DNA from: Pseudorasbora parva
Taxonomy: Eukaryota; Chordata; Actinopteri; Cypriniformes; Gobionidae
NCBI RefSeq assembly: GCF_024679245.1
Contig: NC_090174.1
Span: 50,165,538 to 50,229,537 of the forward strand
Reading direction: 5' to 3'
Length of the DNA: 64,000 bases
Shown here: in pieces, positions 1 to 11,535 of the stretch
Position numbering within the stretch: position 1 is the first letter of the stretch
How the letters are laid out: every line of letters starts with the position of its first letter
The notes under the pieces: model-generated
Databases searched by the model: none
The model's input: the letters and a program-made list of their open reading frames with translations, nothing else
What the model was told of the DNA's origin: nothing
Program-made: the position numbers and the translations under genes

Positions 1-293
1 TTCTTGAAACGAGGGGAAAAAAAGATCGGATTGGGAAAGCTTTGTGTGGACGGGGCCAAAAACAACCCAGCATTTTTTTAATAGAGTGACTTCAACCTGT
101 AATCGTATATTGATTACATTTATGCAGGTGCAAATGGTGCAATATGCAATAAGTTTAATCAATATTTAGATGTTAATGTAAAAAAAAAAAAAAACATGGT
201 AATACCATGTAATTAACATGGTATTCCTATCAAATAGTATTAAATGGGATTTTGGTGTTGGTAAGTTTTTTAGCCTCTTATACTCGGCAAGTA
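1..293. other. Unannotated AT-rich sequence
   Basis: AT-rich sequence with a short A-run at about 179-194. No coding potential, RNA gene or transposon terminus was recognised. A 91-residue reading frame crossing it is low-complexity and matches nothing known. Confidence 0.5.
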
Positions 294-640
294 TGATCAA
301 AAATATGGTAATATTGTGAAATACATTTAAACAGAATTTCAAATAGTAATATGTTAAAATGTAATTTATTCCTGTGATGTTAAAACCCTTTTCAGCATCA
401 TTAGTCCTTTCTTCAGTGTCATATGATCCTTCAGAAATCATTGTAATATGCTGATTGTGCTCAAGAAAAAATTCTTATTACCAATGTTGAAAACAGTTGT
501 TCTGCTTTATATTTTTGTGGAAACCATGAGGGTTGCTCAATGAATAGAACATTATATAGTATGTCTTTATTCTCACTTTGGATCAATTTAAAGTGTCCTT
601 CTCAATCTTACTGACCCAAAACTTTAGAACGATAGTGTAT
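294..640 (+). repeat. Abundant fish interspersed repeat, copy 1
   Basis: This stretch carries landmarks of a very common cyprinid interspersed repeat: 'GTAATATTGTGAAATA', 'TTATTCCTGTGATG', 'CTTCAGTGTCATATGATCC', 'GTTGAAAACAGTTGT' and 'TTTTTGTGGAAACC', in that order. It closes with a segment (608-640) that is the reverse complement of the same family's 'TTCAAAAGTTTGGGGTCAG' end, so the termini are inverted. The left terminus is missing. Related fragments lie at 36283-36336 and 44092-44295. I recognise the family from memory and cannot name its class; a non-autonomous DNA transposon is likely because of the inverted ends. Confidence 0.7.
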
Positions 641-1554
641 GTCAAAGAACACCATGGTATTAGTATTCTTATACTACTAGTTTTAAGTGGATAAATAACA
701 GAAAAAAATTCCAAATTAATGATTATAACCATAATTAAATACTTGATAAATTCCACTGAAATACATGATAGCACCAGCTAAATAATGTGGACAGCTGAGA
801 CAACTGATCGGTTCCTTTCTCTGGTTCTCTCACCCCATGTTCATCTCACCCAGTGGGTTCAGTGCCAGGAGAAGGTGGCACAGCGGAGCCACTGGAGGCT
901 TCAGAGGAAGATGTGGCACTGACGTGATGTCATGCTGCCAGGGGCAGGCAGGCGGGCCAGATGGCATCAATTATCAGAGAGGAAGAGAAAAAGAGGATCA
1001 AGCCTGGCCTGAAGAGGGCTGCCACAGAGTCCTCTGATTAACCTGACAACAATGGGATGACCTCTACAACAAACACAGATTTTAGCATGTGGGTCACGGC
1101 TGTGATTTATCATTCTCGCCAAAGTCTTTATTCTTTCTCTCTACCATTAGCAATCACTCCTTACCCACCTCCATGTATCTTTTTCTGTTTTGCTTTCTCT
1201 CTTAATAGCAGGATGTTTTCCAAAAGCTTAAAGGATTCTATTTTTTTCCCTGTTATTGTAACATCATGTTGAAGAGGGTCAGCAAAGGGCTGATAAACAT
1301 CTCAGTCATCACCCTCTTAAAAACCCACAGAAGCCACGTCAACCTCAACATATGTTTATTTCTGTTGAGTTTGAAATGTGTGTTGATATGGTACCAGATT
1401 AGGGATAAGATACTGTGAATTCTGTGTGTTATACAATGTATTATGTAAAATCTTCTAATGTAGGTGTTTGTGTGAGTTTATTGTTCAGAAGCTTCAACTT
1501 CAGAAGTTCAGAAGCATCAACTTTGTCTTAGACATTGTGGGGGGATGGAATATT
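641..1554. other. Unannotated sequence
   Basis: Mostly unique sequence. The part at about 835-1030 is GC-richer with purine-rich runs, but its 66-residue frame has no recognisable domain. No promoter, RNA or repeat boundary could be supported. Confidence 0.4.
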
Positions 1555-1577
1555 TTCTTTCTTTCTTTCTTTCTTTT

Positions 1578-1657
<80 letters not shown>

Positions 1658-1659
1658 TC
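1555..1659. repeat. (TTTC)n microsatellite
   Basis: About 105 bp of TTTC/CTTT tandem repeat with one impurity near 1573. It lies directly against the truncated end of a Tc1-like fragment. The reverse strand reads as a Lys/Glu/Arg-rich frame that is an artefact of the repeat. Confidence 0.97.
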
Positions 1660-1676
1660 ATTTCATATTTCTTTAT

Positions 1677-2318
1677 ATTATTCTGCTGAAAGAGGCCACA
1701 GCCACCAGGGAATACTGTTTCCATGAAAGGATGTACATGGTCTGCAACAATGCTAAGGTAGGGAGTATTTGGGAAAGTAACATCCACATGGATTGCAGGA
1801 GCCAAGATTTCCCTGCAGAAAATTGCCCAAAGTATCACACTAACTCTGCCAGCTTGCCTTATTCCCATAGTGCATCCTGGTGCCATGTGTTCCCCAGGTA
1901 AGCGACACACACATACCCAGCCATCCATTTGATGTAAAAAAAAAAAAAAAGTGATTCATCAGACAAGGCCACCTTCTTCCATTGCTCTGTGGTCCAGTTC
2001 TGATGATCACGTGTCCACTGTTGGAGCCTGAGTGGTCCACTGAGTGGTCAACAGGAGTCAGCATGGGCACCCTGACTAGTCTGTGGCTATGCAGCCCCAT
2101 AAGCAGTATAAGCTGTGTATTCTGACACCTTTCAATCAGAACCAGCATTAATGTCTTGAGAAATCCCTGTCATCTAGCTAACACAATTTGGCTCTTGTCA
2201 AACGCAATCAAATCCTTACGCTTGCCCATTTTTTCTGCTTCTAACACATTAACTTTGAGGGGAAAAAGTTCACTTGCTGTCTAACTTCACCGGCCATAAT
2301 GTTATGCCTGAATGGTGT
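1677..2318 (-). mobile_element. Truncated Tc1-like transposon with transposase remnant
   Basis: A decayed Tc1-like DNA transposon on the minus strand. The outer terminus lies at 2292-2318 and contains 'CATAATGTTATGCCTGA', the same inverted terminus seen at 26853-26880 and 28754-28776. Reading leftwards on the minus strand, remnants of the N-terminal DNA-binding region (about 2200-2260) come first, then the catalytic-core region. The core shows 'LPGEHMAPGCTMG' and 'HVDVTF' and ends in 'FMETVFPGGCGLFQQ' at about 1690. That is just before the second catalytic Asp would be expected, so the C-terminal third is missing. Breaks are the truncation at the (TTTC)n array, an A-run near 1937-1951 that interrupts the frame, and deletions in the helix-turn-helix part. 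It is inactive. Confidence 0.85.
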
Positions 2319-2329
2319 GTCTGTGTATT

Positions 2330-2333
<4 letters not shown>

Positions 2334-2415
<82 letters not shown>
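2334..2415. repeat. (TA)n microsatellite
   Basis: About 82 bp of pure alternating TA, 15 bases outside the terminus of the Tc1-like fragment. Tc1/mariner elements insert at TA, so the array may have grown around the target site; this is inference. Confidence 0.97.
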
Positions 2416-2419
<4 letters not shown>

Positions 2420-2756
2420 TATTAAGTAAATTCCTTAGGATTGTGTGATCGTGCATGTGCGTTTGCCTGCCGATGCACCAATGCAGTCATCCAGGCATAC
2501 AAGTTCCTGCTAATGAAACTCCAAATTAATTATCTTCACTGTGTTTGTCCTTCTCTCTCCCATTTCCCTCCTCTCTCTCTCTCCTCCTCTCACTGCTCTG
2601 CTTAATGACCTCCTACATACTCGTTTATCATGAGCTCTGCTACATCTCTCCCCCTGCGCTCTCATCCTATCAGCCGCGGCACAGACCGCCTCCAGTCAGA
2701 ACAGGTGTGTGAGAGAGTGATTACAGCTCTCTGCCCTCTCCACTCCACAGGAGAGT

Positions 2757-2757
<1 letters not shown>
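2416..2757. other. Unannotated, moderately GC-rich sequence
   Basis: Unique sequence with a pyrimidine-rich CT tract (about 2550-2600) and a TAAT-containing stretch (about 2512-2535). It could be regulatory, but nothing specific is supported. Confidence 0.3.

Positions 2758-2825
<68 letters not shown>
2758..2825. repeat. (CA)n microsatellite
   Basis: About 68 bp of pure CA dinucleotide repeat between unique flanks. Confidence 0.97.
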
Positions 2826-3457
<632 letters not shown>

Positions 3458-4903
3458 TAGTAACAGTAAAGCCAAGCAGCGAGACACAGAGTCACAAATC
3501 AGCTCAGTTGTTGTTGCCTCCAGAGCCTGAAACATGGCCAGGCATAAACACATTATGAGAAACAAGGTAAAAAGCAAAGACAATCACATATAGTACGCTG
3601 TAATTAATATTAACTAAATAAACCTATTTGCATTATGGTTTATGGTCATAATATGAACATAATAAAAAATATGAATAATAACAATTATTGAAGTTTTTAT
3701 TATTAATCATTATAAATATGCTTACATTCAACACTGTCAAATATCTATAAAAACAACATATTCAAATGGTAAAAATCAACTATTCATTCCAATATATAGC
3801 GGCTGTTTTTGTAGTTTTCCAAATGAGTTGCTTATGAGGTTTAATTTCAGTTTCCTATGTAGGCAGGAGACAAGTTAAGGCAAGCTTACAATACACGACT
3901 TTCGGCTGGTCTGTAACAAAAACCGTGGAACGTGGCCAAATCAGCACTTGCTGTGGTCGACGATCCTTGTTAAGTATTAGGAGGTTAGCGACATTATCTG
4001 AGCCTGCCTCGAGCAGTCACAAACACTTTTCAAACCGGTTTGATATCATTGCCATGCGATCTTGTAGTGTGCAATATAATGATAAGGTGAAACTAAACCA
4101 GCCAATCCCAGTGCAGATTGTTTAATCGGTAAAGTCTCGTAATCGCTTGCGCACATTTCCTGCGTGAATTTATTCTCTTTTTTTTAGTTGTGTAGTATGC
4201 AGCTGCTACAACAAGACAATGACAGATGACGGGGAAAGCTTGTTGTGTAGTGTGAGCACCACAGCAAATCCGGCAGTCTTACAGTCCTGTAGTGTGAGCT
4301 TGCCGTTTTGTTTTGGAACAGAGCTAAAGACTTGCACATTTCCCTACCATAATATATATTCAGCAACTTGGTGGACTGAAAAAGAACCACGGCAAATCAT
4401 TTCATTCATCATCATTTTAAGCGCTTTTCACAATATTATCTCAAAGCAGATTTACAAGAATCTGCAACTTCTTGTAAGCAAACCAATGGCATAAAAAGCC
4501 AGGCAAAATTAATTTCCGGTACAAATTAACTACTTGTGCTATTCCTGCTTTGTTGAAAGCAGTGTTCCCATGCTCCTGTGTGACAGACAGTAGCCACACA
4601 GGGGCTGTCACAGGCTAGAGGCTCTCACAGGCCTCCTCGTCTTTAATGTGAAAGCAGGGGAAGATAAAACGTGGATTATCGGCAAAGGAATCAGAGCCTG
4701 TTCTTTAGTAGACACGCTGCAGATACAGATCTCAGTCCAGGGTTTCTTTCTCCTGCCAACACATGAGATAAGGAGAGTAGCAAAGAAAGAGAGCGAGAAA
4801 GAGATAAACAAGCTGCCATTCTGGTTAACCAGACACTTCCAATAGATGGTTATGTTATTCAATCTTTCACAACTCTAGTAGCCTAATATAACAAAAAATG
4901 TGC
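3458..4903. other. Unannotated sequence
   Basis: About 1.4 kb of apparently unique sequence. It is AT-rich at 3590-3800 and of mixed composition after that. Open frames of up to 91 residues show no domain or splice-bounded structure. Nothing further is supported. Confidence 0.4.
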
Positions 4904-5270
4904 CAATCGGTGCAAATTGTTTTGCATATAGTGTAAACCTCCGTTAATCGCTTAATTTAAAGGTTTTCAAACTGGAGGCCACAAGGGGGTGCTACAGGGT
5001 GTATACATTTGAGTTTAAAAAATATTTTATTATATATTTTTTTGAATGTCAAGACGATAGTTTATTAAATATCATAATATCAAAGATTTTACGATATTTA
5101 TTACTATAAAAAAGCTACCCTGAATCAAGGGTGCATTCAGAACAACAACAAAAAAAAACCTCCCAGCAGCACACTGCACTCTTGTAAGTGAGAGGTCCTG
5201 CTGAGTAGAACCTTTAAATTAAGCGATTAATGAAGGTTTACACTATATGCAAAACAATTTGCACCGATTG
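4904..5270. mobile_element. Fold-back element with 62-bp inverted arms
   Basis: Positions 4904-4965 and 5209-5270 are reverse complements over 62 bp with only two mismatches. Together they bound a 367-bp unit. The arms begin 'CAATCGGTGCAAATTG' and end 'AATTTAAAGGTT'. The interior holds an AT-rich spacer and a 94-bp unit (5115-5208) that also occurs alone at 5972-6060. There is no coding capacity. The structure fits a non-autonomous DNA transposon or fold-back element. I see no convincing target-site duplication. Confidence 0.75.
5115..5208 (+). repeat. Short CTACYC...GAGTAG repeat, copy 1
   Basis: A 94-bp unit that starts 'CTACCCTGAATCAAGGGTGC' and ends 'GTCCTGCTGAGTAG'. It directly abuts the right arm of the 62-bp inverted repeat. 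A second copy at 5972-6060 has the same order of motifs with scattered substitutions and a shorter central A-run. The ends form a 6-bp inverted repeat (CTACTC/GAGTAG in copy 2). Confidence 0.8.
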
Positions 5271-5971
5271 CCAAAAGCTTGACTTTAAAAAGTTTGAAAT
5301 TCCTTGCATTAGCTGGCAAAAATTTCTTCCCACAAAAGCCTGTAGTAAAAGACAGACGAGATCACGTAATTTAAGACAGAATGATGCACTGAACGGACTG
5401 TATACTTCAAACTCTCACAGCCTCATTTCTATTCATGTCAAATAATATATGACATACTCTGACTACGGTCTACGGTACGGATTACCAATTAAACGCATCT
5501 GATTCTTGCGAGACAGCTTGAAGCGCTATTCAGCGTCGTCCTTGTTCACCTTGTTTTCTTCAATGAGAACAACGTCTGAGTCATTCACTACCTCGGGCAA
5601 GTTTGAAGGAGAGCAAAGGAGAGTTGCTTTTTCTTTGCAGATCTGCTTCGCTACAAGGGAAACCCATCCAGGCACATTGAATAATTCATAAATAATAAAG
5701 GGTTTGCGCCCCTTGCTGGGCCTTCATCTGCAGAAGGTAGAAGAAAGAAAAGGATGTTGAGGATTGTTCAGGTCTTGTTAGACAGGGACCTCGACGGTCT
5801 TGACTGCGAGGTAGACCCAGGCCTGCTCTGCCAAGCACTGATGCCTTTAAATGAGAGGAAAAAATGCAAAGCAATACGCCTTGTTTTCATCTAACCGTGA
5901 TGCCATGTGAATCTTACATGAATCATCCCCTTGTAAAGCACGCGCACAGTCGGCCAAAATAAGCAGGCATC
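5271..5971. other. Unannotated sequence
   Basis: Unique sequence of mixed composition between the two short repeats. Small frames (up to 71 residues) show no recognisable domain. Confidence 0.4.
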
Positions 5972-6060
5972 CTACTCTGAATCAAGGGTGCATTCAGAAC
6001 CAAAAAAAACCCTCCCAGCAGTACATTGCACTCTTGTAAGTGAGAGGTCTTGCTGAGTAG
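5972..6060 (+). repeat. Short CTACTC...GAGTAG repeat, copy 2
   Basis: An 89-bp unit homologous to 5115-5208 in the same orientation, 763 bp downstream. Its flanks do not carry the 62-bp arms, so the short unit can exist independently of the larger fold-back element. Confidence 0.8.
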
Positions 6061-6186
6061 GGCACATGGTGGCCTTCGCACCCCAGATCCCATTGACCTC
6101 TGACCTTTCATGTGCTGCCCTCACTCACACTGCCTGAACTGGAACTGCTTGACATCAAAGTGGTTGCTGAATTTTGTAAGTTGTAA

Positions 6187-7242
6187 GGCTGCACGATATA
6201 AAGGAATAAAATCGATATTGTGACATGGCTTTGTGCTATTGTCAAATTGCACATGCTGCAATTTAAAGGGTGTAGTTCACCCAAAAATGAAAATTAGCCC
6301 ATGATATACTAACCCTCAAGTCTTTTTAAATATAAAGCAACATTTATTCACCTGAAAGAAGAATGTCATATTCACCTAGGAAGACTTGAGGGTGAGTAAA
6401 TCTTTTACACATGTGTAGTTTGTTATACAGTAGCTGCGTTTACATGGATCCTAATGTAATCGCACTACTAGCACAGACGGAATAAAAAAGTCACATGTAA
6501 CTGAAATGAATTGGCCAAACCTGATTAAAGATTAATTTGGATTGCAAGGGGTGGTTTAAACCTTTTGTAATCCGATTGAGGGGACATGTAAACACTTGAA
6601 CCCATTTAAAACCAAAACTGGAAAGTGCTACGCATGGTGTGATGGTGTGATGCCGTATGACGTGTGGAACGAGTTGTTGAATGAAATGTCGTGCCATTCT
6701 AAAATTCTCCTTCCACTTATCATATGTGCTTTATTTGCCTGCAACCTGTTAAAATAAAAGCTTGATGGTATACCATTTGAAAATGAAGAAATTAAGATGT
6801 ATATATTAGTATTGTAATTTTACAGTAATACAGTTATTTGTATCACTTTTTAAAATCTATTTTAGAATACAGCAGTATTATAACAATATACTTCTTATTT
6901 TGTTTAATATACTTAATAATAAAGACAATACAATTATAATAAATATTATTTTATAGTCATACCGAATTGGTCAAAAATGTGGTGAATGTGGCGTATGAAT
7001 TTTTTCTTTTTTTTTAAATCACTTTATGGCAAATCCAAGTATGACCACCCATATTTTAGCCCTAAAAGAATTTTCCACTCAATTTTCCATACACTTTCAA
7101 ACAAAATTACCCCAATCATACTAGAATGATTAATTGTTTCCAAACAGACATCAGATGAAATATCCTATATTTTTGTGTATCGCAATATATATCACAGCAA
7201 ATCTAAACATTGCAATGTCAGTTTTTGACATTTCTTGCAGCC
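6187..7242. mobile_element. hAT-like non-autonomous element remnant
   Basis: The left end 'GGCTGCACGATAT' (6187-6199) and the right end 'TTTCTTGCAGCCC' (about 7230-7242) are imperfect inverted ends of the fish 'GGGCTGCACGATAT' repeat type. Near the right end 'ATCGCAATATATATC' (7179-7194) fits the same family. The 1.06-kb span contains a nested fold-back MITE (6263-6402) and AT-rich DNA. No transposase was recognised. It could instead be two separate remnants, because no clean 8-bp target duplication is visible. Confidence 0.5.
6263..6402. mobile_element. Decayed fold-back MITE (TTAAAGGG type)
   Basis: It begins 'TTAAAGGGTGTAGTTCACCC' followed by 'AAAAATGAAAATT', a terminus shared with copies at 22793, 46602-46830 and 59015-59736. 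An internal inverted repeat pairs 'CCCTCAAGTCTT' with 'AAGACTTGAGGG'. The outer right terminus has been lost. Confidence 0.7.
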
Positions 7243-7735
7243 CAACTGTAAGTACATCAAAGCAGACCAGGCACTTCCAGGATTCATGTGGACACTACAG
7301 GAAGTTGTAGGTGAAAGAGAAGGAAATGAAAAGGCAAAGGCAGGGGGAGGTAGAAACTGACAGCGTGCCAACAACTAATCCCCCCCAACCCCTCGCTGCA
7401 TAAACAGACACGGAATGTACTATATAAAGGAAGCTCACAGTTGAGCTGGGCTCCTGTTGGGAAGGGACGTACCACATTAAGTGGAATTTACTTTTAAATC
7501 AGACACCCCTGCTCGCATTACCGTATGCTGTAACGCTATCCCTGTGCCACGGCCTCTCGCGGGTCAACCCAGCTCTGCTCTCGCCTTTAAAATCACCTCG
7601 CAAGCTCTGCTGTCCTTAAAATAGAGGGAAGAGAAGGATGAGGACACAGACACCTACTTCTCATTTAAGGGCTAGTACATCCAAAAATGAATCTTCTCTG
7701 ATCATTTACTTGTCATGTTTATATTCATTTTTAAT
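7243..7735. other. Unannotated sequence with a MITE-terminus fragment
   Basis: Mostly unique. A short piece near 7668-7710 ('TAAGGGCTAGTACATCC' followed by 'AAAAATGAATCTTCTCTGAT') looks like a diverged end of the TTAAAGGG-type MITE. No gene is supported. Confidence 0.4.
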
Positions 7736-8133
7736 GGTATCGTTATCGGTCCGATAAGAAAATTTGGTCGATATCTTAAAGCTGATAAATAATGGATTAT
7801 TTCCTTCAGCTGAGACACTTTATATGCGCACTGTTCGCCATGATGGTTTTGAATTGCTTGAAATAGGATTGGAATCACACTAAAAAGGAAAATACAGTTA
7901 AGAGCAACATACATTTTTCATATAGGCTACATACAAGTATAATGAAAACATTATTATAATTGTATACTTGGGAGATGGATTTTATGTTAAAACTTTTGTT
8001 TTTGTATTTAGGCTCTCAAAAATTCAAAAAATGTATTTAATTTAGATTTATTGGCCAATATATCGGCTTTCAAATATGAAGAATTATTGGTTATTGCATC
8101 GGCCAAAATGTTTCATATTGGTGCATTTCTACT
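7736..8133. mobile_element. hAT-like MITE remnant (ATCGG-rich)
   Basis: The ends contain 'TATCGTTATCGGTCCGATAA' (7739-7758) and 'CCAATATATCGGC', 'ATTGCATCGGCC' and 'GGTGCATTTCTAC' (8050-8132). These resemble the fish repeat whose ends read 'TAGGGATGCACCGATA'. No transposase was recognised and the termini are degraded. Confidence 0.5.
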
Positions 8134-9689
8134 GAGGAGCAGAAGAAAATTATATGTTTTCATATTTTCATCATTACCATTGTGATTTGCATTTTTTGTA
8201 TTATTTTGTATTATTATCAAGTACCTTTGTTTCTACATACACCCATACATGTAAAACTACGCCTTGTGAAGAACCTGGTAAATATTTTAGCATCCATTTT
8301 TGGGCCTATGGCGCTCTAGCCCAACAGGATTTATTTGGAGCTCTTTATGGCCTAACTGATGTCTTTATTCATTGCTAGGAAACTTGACTAGAGGACACAG
8401 TTCAAGCACGCTGGATTGCCAGTTTATGGAAGGAAGTTTAGGAAGGCTAGCAGCAGCTGCCCAAGGCATGTCACATTTATCTAACGCTAACCCCGGCACA
8501 TTGTGCAGGGCTTCTTTTATCACCCGGCCCCAGATGTGCATCGTATGGTGGCTCAAGGTGTATAAATAAACACCCAAGAAATGTCCTGTGACGATTGCTA
8601 GCCACGTAAGCCCAGTGAGTTACACTCATCGTGACAAAACGCTACACTCTGTCCGTTTATCATCAACCCGACAACTGTGCTAACCTTGTGAGAGAGATTA
8701 TGGCTCTGGCTTTCACACTTACCGTTTAAACCTCACCCATGCACATACCAGCAACTGAGTCAACCTTGTGACAAAAGGCCCCCGATGGGGTTTTCAATTA
8801 CATTCAAAATCTATTCTGCGCAGAACTCGCGTCACTTGCAGCAATGTTAGAGGCAAAGAGAGGGTTTAAGTAAACTAGATATTTTAAGAGGTGAATTGTT
8901 TTGTCAGATAGCATTGTGTTAACAACATACTTCATAAAAATCGCAGAAGTCAATGTTGTTGGGTCCACTACGTTAAAATCAGCTAAGGTAATTTGACAGC
9001 GAATTGGGAATAACAATTACATACTTTGTAAAGCACTGTGTACATATTTGTTCATGTTGTTACAGCCTTTTGTACTCGGTAAATACCTGGTAATTAGAGG
9101 GCTGCACAATGAAGTGCAATCTACACAGGCTAACGCACACACTGTGTAAACCATCTGAACAACACACCAGGGCCTCCAACTTCAAAAAGGGAAAAAAATC
9201 TCTCATTTCAACAAACACCCTTATTAGCTTAGAGACATTTTGTGAGGAATTCATTGAACAAACACTGATATCAGTTGGAACGAACACTGCCAATTAGCAC
9301 CTGTATGCTGTAAGAGTTTCTGGAAAAATGCAATAAAGGCTTCGGAAAGAGCAGGCTGACGAGGGCGTGTGTGTGGGTGCGGTTGAATTACAAGAGACCC
9401 CGGTGGAAGAAAATTAAAAGTTGTTCCGGATGCCAAGAAAGCAATGCATAAAATTGTTCACTTCGGATTAAAATATAATGAAGCAAGTAAATGCATCTTT
9501 GTCTGACAAGCTACACTTTCAATTATTCATGTGGAAAGGGGGAGAGAGAGGAAAACAACAACTGGCAAACAGATTCCCCAGGGTGTTCAGCCCCTATACT
9601 AGGAGGCACATGATGGCAAGGATGAATTTCTCTCTGCCTGTTAAAAGCTTTAATAGTCCTTGCGAGGCTCACAGCGCCAGTTTATTCTA
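8134..9689. other. Unannotated sequence
   Basis: About 1.5 kb of unique sequence, GC-balanced at 8240-8800. Small frames on both strands show no domain. No repeat termini were recognised. Confidence 0.4.
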
Positions 9690-9994
9690 GTAGGGAAGCG
9701 TCAATATTACATTTACTGGCTGATACCAATAAAATGATTAACTTCCTGATATGGCTGATAAATGGTCAGTATTCAAATTCTGTATTATTTTGTGTAAATG
9801 AATTAAAACGAAAATCAATCATTTTAAATGCAACAAGTGACCTTAGGCATAACAACATTAATATACTGTAAGAAAAATGGACATTTATTTTAACGTTTGC
9901 TAAAGATTACAGGGCCTATACATACATACATACATACACAACTGAACAGTATGTGTCCATGGGATAATAAATAGATCTGAAATTGCGCATCACT
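9690..9994. mobile_element. Short hAT-like MITE remnant
   Basis: The left end 'TAGGGAAGCGTCAATATT' (from 9690) and the right end 'TTGCGCATCACTA' (to about 9994) are imperfect inverted ends of the 'TAGGGATGCACCGATA' type. The interior has 'GGCTGATACCAATAA', typical of that family, and a short CATA run (about 9920-9938). No coding sequence. Confidence 0.5.
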
Positions 9995-11115
9995 AACAAA
10001 CAATTAACACCACAATGCCAAACTGGTCCTTTTCTGTGCATCTCTTCATTTCGATCCTGGCACAAGAGCATCATGCTGTCAATGGATTTGTTTCCTACCA
10101 GATAAAAAGCAAGGTTAAGCAGCTAATTAAAGAGGCCCTTGATCGAAAAAGCACAAACCATGTCTTGTCAATAAAGCAAACCATCTTCCATCATGACTAT
10201 ACTAGAATACTGTTTTAAAAGAAGAAGAGCTCATGTTGCAAACTTCCAAGGCTTGAGAACATCCACCTGAGCTCTAATGTGAGATTAGCGTTGGTGATGC
10301 TAACATTCCTGACAGGGAAAAACCCTTTTCTTTCATTTGTCACTGGGATTATCCTCTAAGACTCAATCGACACACACTTTCCCTGTGGATCTATGAGAAA
10401 TCGGATTGGTGAGTCGTTTAGACATAGTCCTGTTTGCATATCATGTCTGCGGACATAGAGGAATTCCACTCAACATCCTTCCGGGATTTGCGGCAAATAG
10501 CAAGGAGATAAAAGGCGGATAATCCTGGAATGCCAGAATCCCTTAACCCATCATCCCGGATCCAACCGCGAGGCATCACTGAGAGAAAAACCCTTCTGCG
10601 AGCAGAGATTCAGTGGCCAAGAGCGGCTCCCCCTGACTCCAGAGTCCCCACTCTATCCTCACACTGCTTAAAAGCTTTACAGCGAGAAAGAAGGGGATTT
10701 AACTAAGTGGTAAATGCGGTGAAAGGCGGGGAGGACGCGGGCCGGGGTGGGGGGCATGTACTGTATGTTTCCCTACTGAGCAGTAAAAATGGCTTTACAA
10801 TGATAAAGCCCCCTAACGCGCAAACCTCACCTCATACAAAGACCTGGCTCATTTGAAACTCCAATAAATGGAAGGCAGAAAGAGAAGCTGTGTGATTTAT
10901 GTTGTATGTTTAAAATATATCTGCAAAAGACACCAATCACTCTGTGTGTCCCTTTTCCATGATTCTTGGATAAACACTTGGCTAAACTACCAGGCATGAA
11001 TTACACCTCAAATAATGACTGGTTGACAAGTAAGCTTTACCTATTCAAAATTTAAGTTGGAATTTGTATTTCATTCAGATTCAAATAAATTAGTGGAATT
11101 GGAATTTAATGACTC
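9995..11115. other. Unannotated, partly GC-balanced block
   Basis: About 1.1 kb without recognised repeats. The part at 10250-10850 is complex, GC-balanced sequence of the kind seen in conserved non-coding blocks, but conservation cannot be judged from one sequence. Confidence 0.3.
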
Positions 11116-11535
11116 GTTTCTACCGAGTGGTACGGCATGCAAGGGTAGTACTTTTTTGGGATCCTTCCATTGGGGTACCTAGCACAGTAGTCTGGTACCT
11201 AAAGGGTGGAGAACGTTGTTGGTTGGATGACAGATTTGCATTGAACTTGTGCATATAACTAGGTAATGACAACGCACAATATCGTTGCAAGCCAATGTTT
11301 CATCTCGTGACAAAAAGCCACATGCCGAAAAGCAAGAAGAAGATCTGCTGTATGTCCTCCATTGTAGTTTACCGTATTGCTTTCTTCTTTGTGTGAGAAT
11401 GACGTTGTTTGCTACCTTCCAGCATACACCACGCCTATCAAGTAAGGGTAATGTCAGTGGAGGAAAAGCAAGCCGGATCAGGGTTTACCACCCCAAATCA
11501 CTGTCCTGACCTGAAATGTACCGCTCGGTGGAAAA
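11116..11535. mobile_element. Possible 420-bp element with inverted ends
   Basis: 'TTTCTACCGAGTGGTAC' (from 11117) and 'GTACCGCTCGGTGGAAA' (11518-11534) are reverse complements over 17 bp with two mismatches. The interior carries several GGTACC-like motifs (11173-11205). No transposase was recognised. A non-autonomous DNA transposon is the likely explanation. Confidence 0.5.

Noticed and set aside
1500..1928. A 142-codon minus-strand frame that looked like a novel Lys/Glu-rich protein
   Set aside because: The N-terminal half is a Tc1-like transposase remnant and the C-terminal half is the (TTTC)n microsatellite.
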